Of a stretch of 12,525 nt of DNA, positions 1 through 6,475 are shown in pieces; the stretch's first letter is position 1, and the number at the start of each line of letters is the position of its first letter. This DNA is from an uncultured Gemmatimonadaceae bacterium (GTDB lineage Bacteria > Gemmatimonadota > Gemmatimonadetes > Gemmatimonadales > Gemmatimonadaceae). Position numbers and translations under genes: made by a program. The notes beneath the pieces are model-generated. The model did not search any database. It was given only the letters and a program-made list of their open reading frames with translations, and was not told the DNA's origin. The DNA lies in assembly GCA_955652265.1 (NCBI GenBank), contig CATPBD010000227.1, forward strand, positions 1-12,525, written 5' to 3'.

Positions 1-11
1 AGGGCGTACAG

Positions 12-674
12 TTGCAAACGATTCCCCAGAGCGAAAGTCACCGTCTTTGGGAGGAAACTTTAGACGCATGGGGTGTGACTAAGAAATTGTCCGAGATGCC
101 ATTCGATCAGCTCGACCTCAAGCGCGCGATGGGCGGCGACGAGAGGGCCATGCAGCGGCTTTGGTCGCAGCATGCGCCGCACATCGACGCGGTCGTCCGC
201 AGGCTTTGCGGGGATCCGGAGCTGGCCGCGGACGTCTCGCAGGAGGTCTGGATGCAGATCTTCAGGGCGCTTCCAAGCTACAGGGGCGACTCGCAATTCG
301 GAACATGGGCTCATCGGATTGCGGTCAACCGTACTCTCAACGCGCTGCGCAAGATCAGGCCGCTCGCGAAGCTGGAGACCGACATTGAAGACGACTCTGC
401 GCTCACCGAGATGGACACGGACAGGACTTTCCTGGCGGAATCCATAGAGCAGGCGATGGCGAAGCTCTCGCCAGGGGCGAGGGCGGTGTTCGTGCTTCAT
501 GACATTGAAGGATATACGCACGGCGAAATCGGAGAGGAGCTCGGAATCACGCCGGGCGGATCGAAATCGCAATTGTTCAAGGCGCGGGCCAAACTGAGAA
601 AGATGCTCGCGCACTTGGTTGATGAATCAACACCAGCCGCGGGAAAGGGGAAGGAACATGTCACACCTGTCTGA
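12..674 (+). CDS. ECF-family RNA polymerase sigma factor
   Basis: A sigma-70 family factor of the extracytoplasmic-function type, which directs RNA polymerase to a stress or envelope regulon. Region 2 spans about residues 47-117, with DVSQEVW at 74-80 and the FGTWAHRIA core near 96-104. Region 4 spans about 146-200, with the helix-turn-helix around GYTHGEIGEELGIT. There is no region 1.1 or 3, as expected for ECF factors. The start is uncertain. TTG at 12 has an AGGG stretch 7 nt upstream, but the frame is open to the window edge, so the gene could begin outside. ATG at 96 is an alternative, although it would cut a 28-residue N-terminal extension. The gene overlaps the next one by 17 nt (ATG at 658), a typical arrangement for a sigma factor and its regulator. 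Family call is firm; target genes are unknown. Confidence 0.93.
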   Translation: MQTIPQSESHRLWEETLDAWGVTKKLSEMPFDQLDLKRAMGGDERAMQRLWSQHAPHIDAVVRRLCGDPELAADVSQEVWMQIFRALPSYRGDSQFGTWAHRIAVNRTLNALRKIRPLAKLETDIEDDSALTEMDTDRTFLAESIEQAMAKLSPGARAVFVLHDIEGYTHGEIGEELGITPGGSKSQLFKARAKLRKMLAHLVDESTPAAGKGKEHVTPV

Positions 675-1266
675 AGACCAACTCGACCAGCTCGTCGCCG
701 AGGAGCGCGAACGGCAGCAGACGCCGCTCAACGAATGGCGCACGATCGCCGCCAGAGCGCGAGAGGAAGGGCTCATTCGCGAGTCTCAGTCGCGCTCGTG
801 GCTTGCCGGCCAGCCGTGGATGCGGGCCGCCGCCGCCGTGCTGTTGCTCCTCGGGGGAATAGCGATTGGTCGGACGACCACTGCACTACCGAGCTCCGAT
901 CGAGCCGGGGGGAATTCCGCTCCGTCGACGGCCTCGACCGCCGTGCCCGCCGTCACTATCACAAACGCCAATTTCGCCTCTGTCGACGACGCATCAGCGA
1001 CTCTCGAGCGGGCACTCGCCGATTATCAGCGCGCATCGGCATTTCTCGCGGCAAATTCGTCCGGCGCCACCACCGTCGACAGCTCGCGCATCTATTCGGC
1101 TCGGCTCGCCGCTCTCGACAAGGTCGGAAACGCGATGGAGAGCGCGCTCAGAACAGCACCGCACGACCCGGTGATCAATCAGTACTATCTCGCAACAATG
1201 GGTGCCCGCGTTGCGACGCAGCAGATGGTAGCGCGGCCGGTTGGGCTCGCGCTCAAGGGATTCTAG
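658..1266 (+). CDS. single-pass membrane protein, candidate anti-sigma factor
   Basis: A 202-residue protein starting at ATG 658, chosen because GGGGAAGGA lies just upstream; in-frame codons further upstream lie inside the sigma gene. The N-terminal ~50 residues are charged and probably cytoplasmic. One hydrophobic segment lies at about 55-73 (AAAAVLLLLGGIAIG). The remainder is an Ala/Ser/Thr-rich exported part ending in a helical region (about 110-202). The layout of cytoplasmic head, one membrane helix and external tail, translated overlapping an ECF sigma gene, is that of an anti-sigma factor. The family's usual HxxxCxxC zinc motif is absent, and the protein contains no cysteine at all. 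The role is therefore inferred from position and topology, not homology. It could instead be another membrane partner of the operon. Confidence 0.72.
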   Translation: MSHLSEDQLDQLVAEERERQQTPLNEWRTIAARAREEGLIRESQSRSWLAGQPWMRAAAAVLLLLGGIAIGRTTTALPSSDRAGGNSAPSTASTAVPAVTITNANFASVDDASATLERALADYQRASAFLAANSSGATTVDSSRIYSARLAALDKVGNAMESALRTAPHDPVINQYYLATMGARVATQQMVARPVGLALKGF

Positions 1267-1296
1267 GTCCAGGTGAGGGGGAAAGAGGTGTCGGTA

Positions 1297-2163
1297 ATGA
1301 GACGAGGTCTGGTAGCAGTAGTCGCAGTGGGTGCGTCGTTCGCCTTCCCCGGAGCAGCGAGAGCACAGACGTCATCATCGGCGTCTGCAGCGCAGTCTTC
1401 TCCAGTCGAGACACCGACCGGCTGGTTCGGCGTCCGGATCTCGGATGAGGCGATACTCAACGAGAGCGGCGCGGCATTCTTCGACCGGTATCCTGTCGTC
1501 AGCAGCGTCGAGCCTGGATCGCCCGCCGCAAAAGCTGGCGTCGTTCCAGGAGATGTGCTCCTCACGTTCAACTCGCATGACATGCGCGGCGGCGCACTCG
1601 AGTTGAGCAATTGGCTCAAGCCCGGAGCTCCGTTCGAGCTACGCCTCAGGCGCAATGACGCGGTTCGCGTCGTGCGCGGTGTCCTTGGACGTCGCCCCCC
1701 AGGCTGGGACCAGTTCATCGTCGTGCAGATTTCGCCGGCGGAGCAAAAGATGATGCGTCGCTCCATGGAGACGGGCGCGGTGGAGGGTCGCTTGCGGCCA
1801 TCGAGGCTCCAGGTGCAGACGGAGGTTTCGACGACGCCTCGCCTCCCGTCGGTTCTCGTACCGGCCTTGGGCCTGGGCCGCGGAATCTATCCCTTTGCGG
1901 GCGCCGAATTCACGGCCCTCAACGACGATCTTAGCGACGTCCTCGGCGTGAAGCCCGAGGGGGTATTCGTTACCAACGTCGTTGAGGGATCGATCGCGCG
2001 GGACGCCGGTCTTCGCGGCGGAGACGTAGTCGTGATGGCCGATAGCATCAAGATCGAGAATCCGAACGACCTCGTCCGCGCGATTCGCAGCGCCGACGAT
2101 CGATCCGTCAAACTGCAGATCATACGCAAGCGCAAGCCGCAGACGATCACGCTGAAGTGGTAG
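1297..2163 (+). CDS. exported protein with two PDZ domains
   Basis: A 288-residue protein taken from ATG 1297, which has GAGG at 1285-1288, 8 nt upstream; GTG at 1273 or 1288 are alternatives. Residues 1-23 form a Sec-type signal peptide ending in ARA-Q, so the protein is probably periplasmic. PDZ domain 1 covers about 42-130 (GVRISD at 45-50, VEPGSPAAKAGVVPGDVL near 71-88). PDZ domain 2 covers about 200-287 (GVFVTNV, then GSIARDAGLRGGDVV). No trypsin-like catalytic domain precedes them, unlike DegP/HtrA, and no protease motif is visible, so it is more likely a binding or sensing protein than an enzyme. It begins 30 nt after the membrane protein gene and should share its transcript. A role in controlling the sigma/membrane-protein pair through peptide binding is plausible but not shown. 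The 3' end overlaps the opposing reductase gene by 17 nt. Confidence 0.87.
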   Translation: MRRGLVAVVAVGASFAFPGAARAQTSSSASAAQSSPVETPTGWFGVRISDEAILNESGAAFFDRYPVVSSVEPGSPAAKAGVVPGDVLLTFNSHDMRGGALELSNWLKPGAPFELRLRRNDAVRVVRGVLGRRPPGWDQFIVVQISPAEQKMMRRSMETGAVEGRLRPSRLQVQTEVSTTPRLPSVLVPALGLGRGIYPFAGAEFTALNDDLSDVLGVKPEGVFVTNVVEGSIARDAGLRGGDVVVMADSIKIENPNDLVRAIRSADDRSVKLQIIRKRKPQTITLKW

Positions 2164-3076
2164 GCAGCAACGTCCTGCCTTCTGGCACGAGTGACGCATG
2201 GATTGCGACTGCAGCCACGGCGCCGCTAGCTGCGGCAACGATAGCTACCTGCGGACCCGGCGCGATATCGCCTGCCGCGTAGACATTCTTCACTGAAGTG
2301 TGATTGCGCTCATCGATCACGAGCCGGCCCAGCTCGTCGCGCTTGCATCCGAGCTGCGCGCCTAGATCGTCGGCGGGATACTGGCCAATCGCAAAGTAGA
2401 GCCGCTCGCAATCGAGCGACATTCCATCCTTTAGCTCGATACCGCTGATCTCGCTCGATTTGGACACGAGGCATGTGATTGGCTGGTCGAGCACTGGAAT
2501 GTTCAGCGTCTTGAGCTGATCGAGCAGCTTCTGGTCCATGTCGGGCTTCTCGCCGTTGGTGCAGATGACGATTTGCCGGGTCCAGGTCGTGAGTGCGAGC
2601 GCCGTACCTACCGCTTTACGACCTTTTCCCACAACGACCGTTTTCTTGTCCCGTGTCTCGTAGCCATCGCAATCGGGACACACATGAACGGTCTCGCCAT
2701 AACAGCGCTCTAGTCCGGGGATATCGGGCCAAACGTCTTTGATTCCAATCGCCAACAGAATGCGCTGGGCTTCGATGACGGTGCCCTCGCGAAGCCTGAT
2801 CGCGAACAGCTCGCCGGTCTCGTTGATCGCCTCGTCGACGATTCCACTCACGTAGTCGACGCCGAACTTGGCGCCTTCCTCCCTGCCGATGGCGCGCAGC
2901 TCGGGAGAGCGAATACCGTGATGGCCGAGATAACCGTTGATACCACGCGTTTCCCAGTTACGGGGGTCGCCGGAGTCCACCACCACAACCTTATGTAGAT
3001 AGCGCGCGAGCCAGAGCGCCGCGCAGAGTCCAGCGGGGCCGCCGCCGACAATCGCAACATCGTATCTTGCTGTCAT
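2147..3076 (-). CDS. thioredoxin-reductase-like FAD/NAD(P)-dependent oxidoreductase
   Basis: A 309-residue two-dinucleotide-fold flavoprotein that transfers electrons from NAD(P)H through FAD to a cysteine pair. The FAD-binding GGGPAG is at 11-16, the C-terminal FAD contact YAAGDI at 266-271, and the redox motif CPDCDGYE at 133-140. The NAD(P) loop near 150-157 reads GKGRKAVG instead of the usual GxGxxA, so cofactor preference is unclear. The length matches low-molecular-weight TrxB. The HVCPDCDGYE context resembles TrxR-like subfamilies whose partner is not always thioredoxin. The start at 3076 is chosen because the canonical beta-strand begins there (MTARYDVAIVGGG). A GTG at 3172 would add 32 residues of non-conserved sequence. 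It is divergent from larC, about 105 nt away. A redox service to the Lar pathway is possible but unproven. Confidence 0.87.
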   Translation of the reverse strand: MTARYDVAIVGGGPAGLCAALWLARYLHKVVVVDSGDPRNWETRGINGYLGHHGIRSPELRAIGREEGAKFGVDYVSGIVDEAINETGELFAIRLREGTVIEAQRILLAIGIKDVWPDIPGLERCYGETVHVCPDCDGYETRDKKTVVVGKGRKAVGTALALTTWTRQIVICTNGEKPDMDQKLLDQLKTLNIPVLDQPITCLVSKSSEISGIELKDGMSLDCERLYFAIGQYPADDLGAQLGCKRDELGRLVIDERNHTSVKNVYAAGDIAPGPQVAIVAAASGAVAAVAIHASLVPEGRTLLPTTSA

Positions 3077-3181
3077 GCGCGCTGCGGGGTGCAAGTTCGA
3101 TTCCCTGCTCGCCTTGAGTGAGAACTGCCCTTCACCTAGCTTGGAACTAAGAGCGACACTGCTTCCCTCCACCTCGAATCG
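3077..3181. other. divergent intergenic region, reductase gene / larC
   Basis: 105 nt separates the preferred reductase start from the larC start and must hold promoters in both directions. No strong Shine-Dalgarno is visible in front of either start codon. No clear operator palindrome was found. If the reductase instead began at GTG 3172, only 9 nt would remain, which would force overlapping promoters into coding sequence. This supports the shorter reductase reading. Confidence 0.6.
3114..3142 (+). promoter_or_regulatory. weak sigma-70-like promoter candidate for larCEB
   Basis: TTGAGT at 3114-3119 and TAGCTT at 3137-3142 are separated by exactly 17 nt. This would place transcription start near 3149 and give a leader of about 33 nt before larC. 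The -35 matches consensus at four of six positions, the -10 at only three. It is the best candidate seen in the gap, but a chance match is quite possible in sequence of this length. Confidence 0.22.
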
Positions 3182-4408
3182 ATGAAAGTCGCGATCCTCG
3201 ACCCCGCCAGCGGCATCGCAGGCGATATGTTCCTCGGCGCCCTCGTCGATGTCGGACTCGATAAGGCGTGGCTCGAGCGACTGCCGTCAACGCTGGGCCT
3301 GGCGGGGGTCGAGGTCCGCATCGCCGATGTCGAGCGGTCGCACGTTCACTGCGTAAAGGTCGACTTCGACATTCCCTCGCAACCGCATGGAAGGGCTGTA
3401 TCGGAGATTCATCGGCTGATCGATGCCGTAAAGATTCCGGAAACGGTCGCGCGCTCGGCTCACGCGGCGTTCGAGGCGATTGCAGCGATAGAGAGCGCGA
3501 TTCACGGTGTTGCGCCCGAGGAGCTGCATCTGCACGAAGTCGGAGCAGTCGATGCGATTCTGGACATCGTCGGGTCGATCTGGGGCGTCGAGATGCTGGG
3601 CATCGAGCGCGTCTATAACACCAAAGTCTCGCTTGGCGAGGGCTCGATAAAAACCGCGCATGGCGTGCTCCCCGTGCCCGCTCCGGCGACCATACGCCTG
3701 CTCGAAGGGTTCAATGTCGGCCACGGCCCGGCCGGATCAGGGGAGCTCACGACCCCGACGGGCGCAGCACTGCTCAAAGTTCTATCGAAAGGCGCGCCAC
3801 CTCACGAGTACAGTCCGCTGCGGAGCGGATATGGCGCCGGCACGCGCGACATTCACGGACAGCTGAACGCACTGCGAATAATTCTTGGCGAAGCTACGGC
3901 CGATCACCACGATCACCGTCATCACCACGAGCACGTCCACACCGAGCACCTGCACGTGCTGAGCGCCGACATTGACGACATGTCGCCCGAGGAGCTCGCG
4001 GGCGCCGCAGATGTATTGCGCGCCGAGGGCGCCCTCGATGTCGTGCTGTTGCATACGACGATGAAGAAAGGCCGCCTGGGCACTCGGGTCGAAGCGCTCG
4101 TGCGAGGGTCAGATCTCCCGCGGCTGGAAGAGAAAATATTCCTGCACTTCACGACTCTCGGCGTGAAGACCTTCGACGTTGTGCGAAGCGCGCTCACGCG
4201 TGAATTACGGATGGTTCGCTTCGACGGGCGGGACATTCGCGTAAAGGTGGCTACGCTGCCCGACGGCTCGAAACGCGTGAAACCCGAGTTCGACGACTTG
4301 CGTCGAGTCGCGGAGGAGACGTCGCGTCCGGTGGCGGAGATCCGCTCTGAGGTGTTGAGGGCGCTCAGCGGCTCGAACGGCAAGCACGCCACGCCCCGAG
4401 ACAAATAA
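3182..4408 (+). CDS. larC: nickel insertion protein LarC, NPN cofactor biosynthesis
   Basis: LarC catalyses the last step of nickel-pincer nucleotide synthesis: CTP-dependent insertion of nickel into the dithiolated pyridinium mononucleotide made by LarE. The protein has 408 residues, typical for the fused family. The LarC1 part covers about 1-236, with DPASGIAGDMFLGAL at 7-21 and ELHLHEVGAVDAI at 114-126. A linker at 242-258 contains ten histidines in 17 residues. The LarC2 part covers about 259-400, with DIDDMSPE at 263-270 and MKKGRLG at 294-300. In Lactobacillus plantarum the two parts are joined only by programmed frameshifting; here one frame runs through. The His-rich linker probably holds nickel. 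ATG 3182 has no obvious Shine-Dalgarno but begins the conserved N-terminus exactly. The stop overlaps the larE start by one base (TAATG). Confidence 0.96.
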   Translation: MKVAILDPASGIAGDMFLGALVDVGLDKAWLERLPSTLGLAGVEVRIADVERSHVHCVKVDFDIPSQPHGRAVSEIHRLIDAVKIPETVARSAHAAFEAIAAIESAIHGVAPEELHLHEVGAVDAILDIVGSIWGVEMLGIERVYNTKVSLGEGSIKTAHGVLPVPAPATIRLLEGFNVGHGPAGSGELTTPTGAALLKVLSKGAPPHEYSPLRSGYGAGTRDIHGQLNALRIILGEATADHHDHRHHHEHVHTEHLHVLSADIDDMSPEELAGAADVLRAEGALDVVLLHTTMKKGRLGTRVEALVRGSDLPRLEEKIFLHFTTLGVKTFDVVRSALTRELRMVRFDGRDIRVKVATLPDGSKRVKPEFDDLRRVAEETSRPVAEIRSEVLRALSGSNGKHATPRDK

Positions 4409-5220
4409 TGGAGCTCGAGAAGAAGCTTCTCGACGCGCTTGGCTCGGCCGCACGGGATCGCGTAGCGTATGTCTGCTTCTCCGGAGGAATCGACTCGACC
4501 GTCGTCCTGGCGGCGTCGGTGCGTGCCGGAGTGGATACCGTTGCCCTGCTCGGCGTCAGCGCTTCGCTCGCTGCCTCTGAACGTGCGGATGCGCATCGGA
4601 TTGCGATTGAGATTGGCGTGCGAGTCGAGGAAGTGGAGACAAACGAGATGGAGCTCGCCGGGTATCGAAAAAACGCCGGCGACCGGTGCTATTACTGCAA
4701 GAGCGCACTTTACGACACGGTGCAGGCGCTCGCCGCGACCAGGAATTCGGACGAAGTAATCTTCGTCGGAACACACGTTGACGACCTCGGTGAGCACCGG
4801 CCTGGGCTGCAAGCGGCCATCGAGCGCGGTGTCGTAGCTCCGCTCGTCGACGCTGGATTCACCAAAGCAGATGTGCGCGCGCTCGCGCGGAAATGGAACC
4901 TCTCGAACTCCGAGAAGCCTGCAGCGCCATGTCTGGCGAGCAGAGTGCCGGTCGGCGCGGAGGTGACGCCGGAGCGACTCGCGCAGATCGAAGCCGTGGA
5001 AGAATTCCTGCGGCTGCACGACGTCTGGCCCGCTCGCGCCCGGTGGCACGAAGCAGTCGTTCGCCTGGAAATTCCCGCCGAGATGTTTGAGCGGGTAGTC
5101 ACTGATCCATTGAGAGGCGAGCTGCGTCGCGCCTGCCGGAAAGCGGGGTTCAAATTCGTCGCACTCGACCTCGGCGGATTGCAAAGCGGAAGTAGCTCGC
5201 TTCCTCTGGTCGCACCATGA
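4408..5220 (+). CDS. larE: ATP-dependent sulfur transferase LarE, NPN cofactor biosynthesis
   Basis: LarE activates the carboxylates of pyridinium-3,5-biscarboxylate mononucleotide with ATP and replaces oxygen by sulfur in two rounds, giving the dithio-acid that LarC metallates. The protein has 270 residues. The PP-loop ATP site SGGIDS is at 25-30. Cysteines C94 and C97 lie in RCYYCK and C175 in PCLASR. In the L. plantarum enzyme only the equivalent of the last cysteine is present and its sulfur is sacrificed. Homologues with all three cysteines, such as the Thermotoga maritima enzyme, bind a [4Fe-4S] cluster that can carry extra sulfide catalytically. This protein has the three-cysteine pattern, so the cluster-dependent mechanism is the likely one. 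It is translationally coupled to larC (TAATG) and to larB (ATGA). Confidence 0.96.
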   Translation: MELEKKLLDALGSAARDRVAYVCFSGGIDSTVVLAASVRAGVDTVALLGVSASLAASERADAHRIAIEIGVRVEEVETNEMELAGYRKNAGDRCYYCKSALYDTVQALAATRNSDEVIFVGTHVDDLGEHRPGLQAAIERGVVAPLVDAGFTKADVRALARKWNLSNSEKPAAPCLASRVPVGAEVTPERLAQIEAVEEFLRLHDVWPARARWHEAVVRLEIPAEMFERVVTDPLRGELRRACRKAGFKFVALDLGGLQSGSSSLPLVAP

Positions 5221-5852
5221 ATCAGATTCGCTGGGATCGTGACCGCGAGGCGCGCACAGGAATTCCGGAAGTCGTGTACGGTCCGGGAAAGACCGGCGCG
5301 CACCTGCGGCAGATCTTTGAGGGCACGACTGAGCTGCGAATAGCATCGCGCCTGAGCGACGATCAGATGCAGGTGTTGAGCGAGCTGGCGACCATTTACC
5401 CCGAGGCGCGCATGGCGGTTCGCAACGCGCGTCAGAAGAGGAACATGCCAGTCGTTCCGGTGATAACCGCCGGGACCGCGGACATACCGGTAGCGCTCGA
5501 AGCTGCAACCACGCTTGAAGCGATGGGTGTGCCCGTCACCAGTCACTTCGACGTCGGAGTAGCTGGAATCCATCGGCTGCAGTCGGTGCTACCGGAGCTG
5601 GCTGCCGCCCGGGTGTGCATTGTCGTTGCGGGTATGGATGGCGCACTGCCCGCTGTCGTGGCGGGTCTGGTAGGAGCGCCAGTGATCGGTGTGCCCACGT
5701 CCGTTGGAACCGGTGTCGCTCAAGGCGGAATGGTCGCGTTGAACACCATGCTCGCCAGCTGCAGCCCAGGAATAGCCGTCGTGAACATCGACAATGGATT
5801 TGGCGCCGCGTGTCTCGCTCTCAAGATCCTCGGCTGCAACACCCCGGACTGA
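5217..5852 (+). CDS. larB: NaAD carboxylase/hydrolase LarB, NPN cofactor biosynthesis
   Basis: LarB starts the pathway: it carboxylates the pyridinium ring of nicotinic acid adenine dinucleotide at C5 and cleaves the phosphoanhydride, releasing AMP and pyridinium-3,5-biscarboxylate mononucleotide. The protein has 211 residues. The N-terminal family signature runs from about 8 to 26 (RDREARTGIPEVVYGPGKT). A PurE-like (AIR carboxylase) fold covers about 78-207. Conserved blocks are DVGVAGIHR at 112-120, VVAGMDGALPAVVAG at 136-150, GVPTSVG at 158-164 and VVNIDNGFGA at 188-197. C182 in ASCSPG sits where the L. plantarum enzyme has its functionally important cysteine. The L. plantarum protein is somewhat longer at the N-terminus; ATG 5217, overlapping the larE stop by 4 nt, is the natural start. 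It is the last gene of the lar operon. Confidence 0.96.
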   Translation: MNQIRWDRDREARTGIPEVVYGPGKTGAHLRQIFEGTTELRIASRLSDDQMQVLSELATIYPEARMAVRNARQKRNMPVVPVITAGTADIPVALEAATTLEAMGVPVTSHFDVGVAGIHRLQSVLPELAAARVCIVVAGMDGALPAVVAGLVGAPVIGVPTSVGTGVAQGGMVALNTMLASCSPGIAVVNIDNGFGAACLALKILGCNTPD

Positions 5853-5867
5853 TTAAACGGGCGGAAT

Positions 5868-5883
5868 CTCGCGCTCACGCGAG
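5868..5883 (+). terminator. stem-loop after larB, weak terminator candidate
   Basis: A perfect six-base-pair stem, CTCGCG / CGCGAG, closes a four-base loop (CTCA) 15 nt after the larB stop. No T-run follows, so it is not a standard intrinsic terminator. It could be a Rho-linked or mRNA-stabilising hairpin, or chance in GC-rich DNA. It sits where the lar operon would be expected to end. Confidence 0.3.
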
Positions 5884-5936
5884 CGGCTGGAATAGACGGT
5901 GCTGCATGATTCGCCACCTCTGCCGGGAGTGTACCC

Positions 5937-6473
5937 ATGGCCATCGCATACGGTGACCCGCTTCTCCTCAACCTTGGTCTGTTGCTCGTTCGCGTGATCT
6001 TCGGCTTGCTGATGGTCGGTCACGGAGGGCAAAAGCTCTTCGGGTGGTTGGGCGGCTACGGCTTGGCAGGGACCGGCGGGTTTTTCGAATCACTGGGCTT
6101 CCGGCCCGGACGTCGGTTCGCTTTTGCCGCCGCGCTCAGTGAGTTCATCGGTGGCTGGCTGTTCGCTCTTGGGTTTCTCGGCCCCGTCGGGCCAGCGCTC
6201 ATTCTCGCGGTGATGCTCGTCGCGTCCATTAGTGTCCACTGGCGAAACGGACTGTTCGCGTCGACGAACGGAGTCGAGGTGCCGCTACTCTACGCAACCG
6301 CGGCGGTGGGAATTGCGCTCATTGGTTTCGGGACCTACTCGCTCGATTCGGCGCTGGGAGTCGCTGCATTGTGGACCCCGGGACTCATTGGGCTGGCGCT
6401 TGTTGCCGGAGTCCTTGGAGGCATAGCTAACCTTCTGCTCAGGAAAAGGCCGCCGACAACTCCTACGGTCTGA
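5937..6473 (+). CDS. DoxX-family membrane protein
   Basis: A 178-residue integral membrane protein. The DoxX domain covers about residues 12-135, with the conserved first helix and loop RVIFGLLMVGHGGQKLFGW at 19-37 and the ALSEFIGG segment at 66-73. Hydrophobic helices are visible at about 10-28, 62-81, 84-102, 115-133 and 145-168. The last lies beyond the usual core, making the protein longer than the roughly 130-150 residues common in the family. The ATG at 5937 has GGGAG at 5925-5929, 7 nt upstream, one of the better ribosome binding sites in the window. DoxX proteins are linked to thiol or respiratory-chain redox homeostasis in some bacteria, but the biochemical role of this one is unknown. 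The MFS gene follows after 2 nt, so the two are probably co-transcribed. Confidence 0.88.
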   Translation: MAIAYGDPLLLNLGLLLVRVIFGLLMVGHGGQKLFGWLGGYGLAGTGGFFESLGFRPGRRFAFAAALSEFIGGWLFALGFLGPVGPALILAVMLVASISVHWRNGLFASTNGVEVPLLYATAAVGIALIGFGTYSLDSALGVAALWTPGLIGLALVAGVLGGIANLLLRKRPPTTPTV

Positions 6474-6475
6474 GT

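Noticed and set aside
3083..3110. tRNA T-arm-like string (GTTCGATTCC) between the reductase and larC
   Set aside because: The flanking bases do not form the required five-pair stem, and no acceptor, D or anticodon arm is found around it.
3077..3172. Longer reductase start at GTG 3172
   Set aside because: The added 32 residues are not part of the flavoprotein fold and would leave 9 nt for two divergent promoters.
3922..5508. 528-codon open frame on the minus strand across larC, larE and larB
   Set aside because: It lies wholly antisense to three strongly conserved enzymes, has an Arg/Ser-rich composition with no recognisable domain, and is explained by GC-rich codon bias.
5868..5883. Standard Rho-independent terminator after larB
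   Set aside because: The stem is perfect, but no T-run follows. It is kept only as a weak stem-loop feature.
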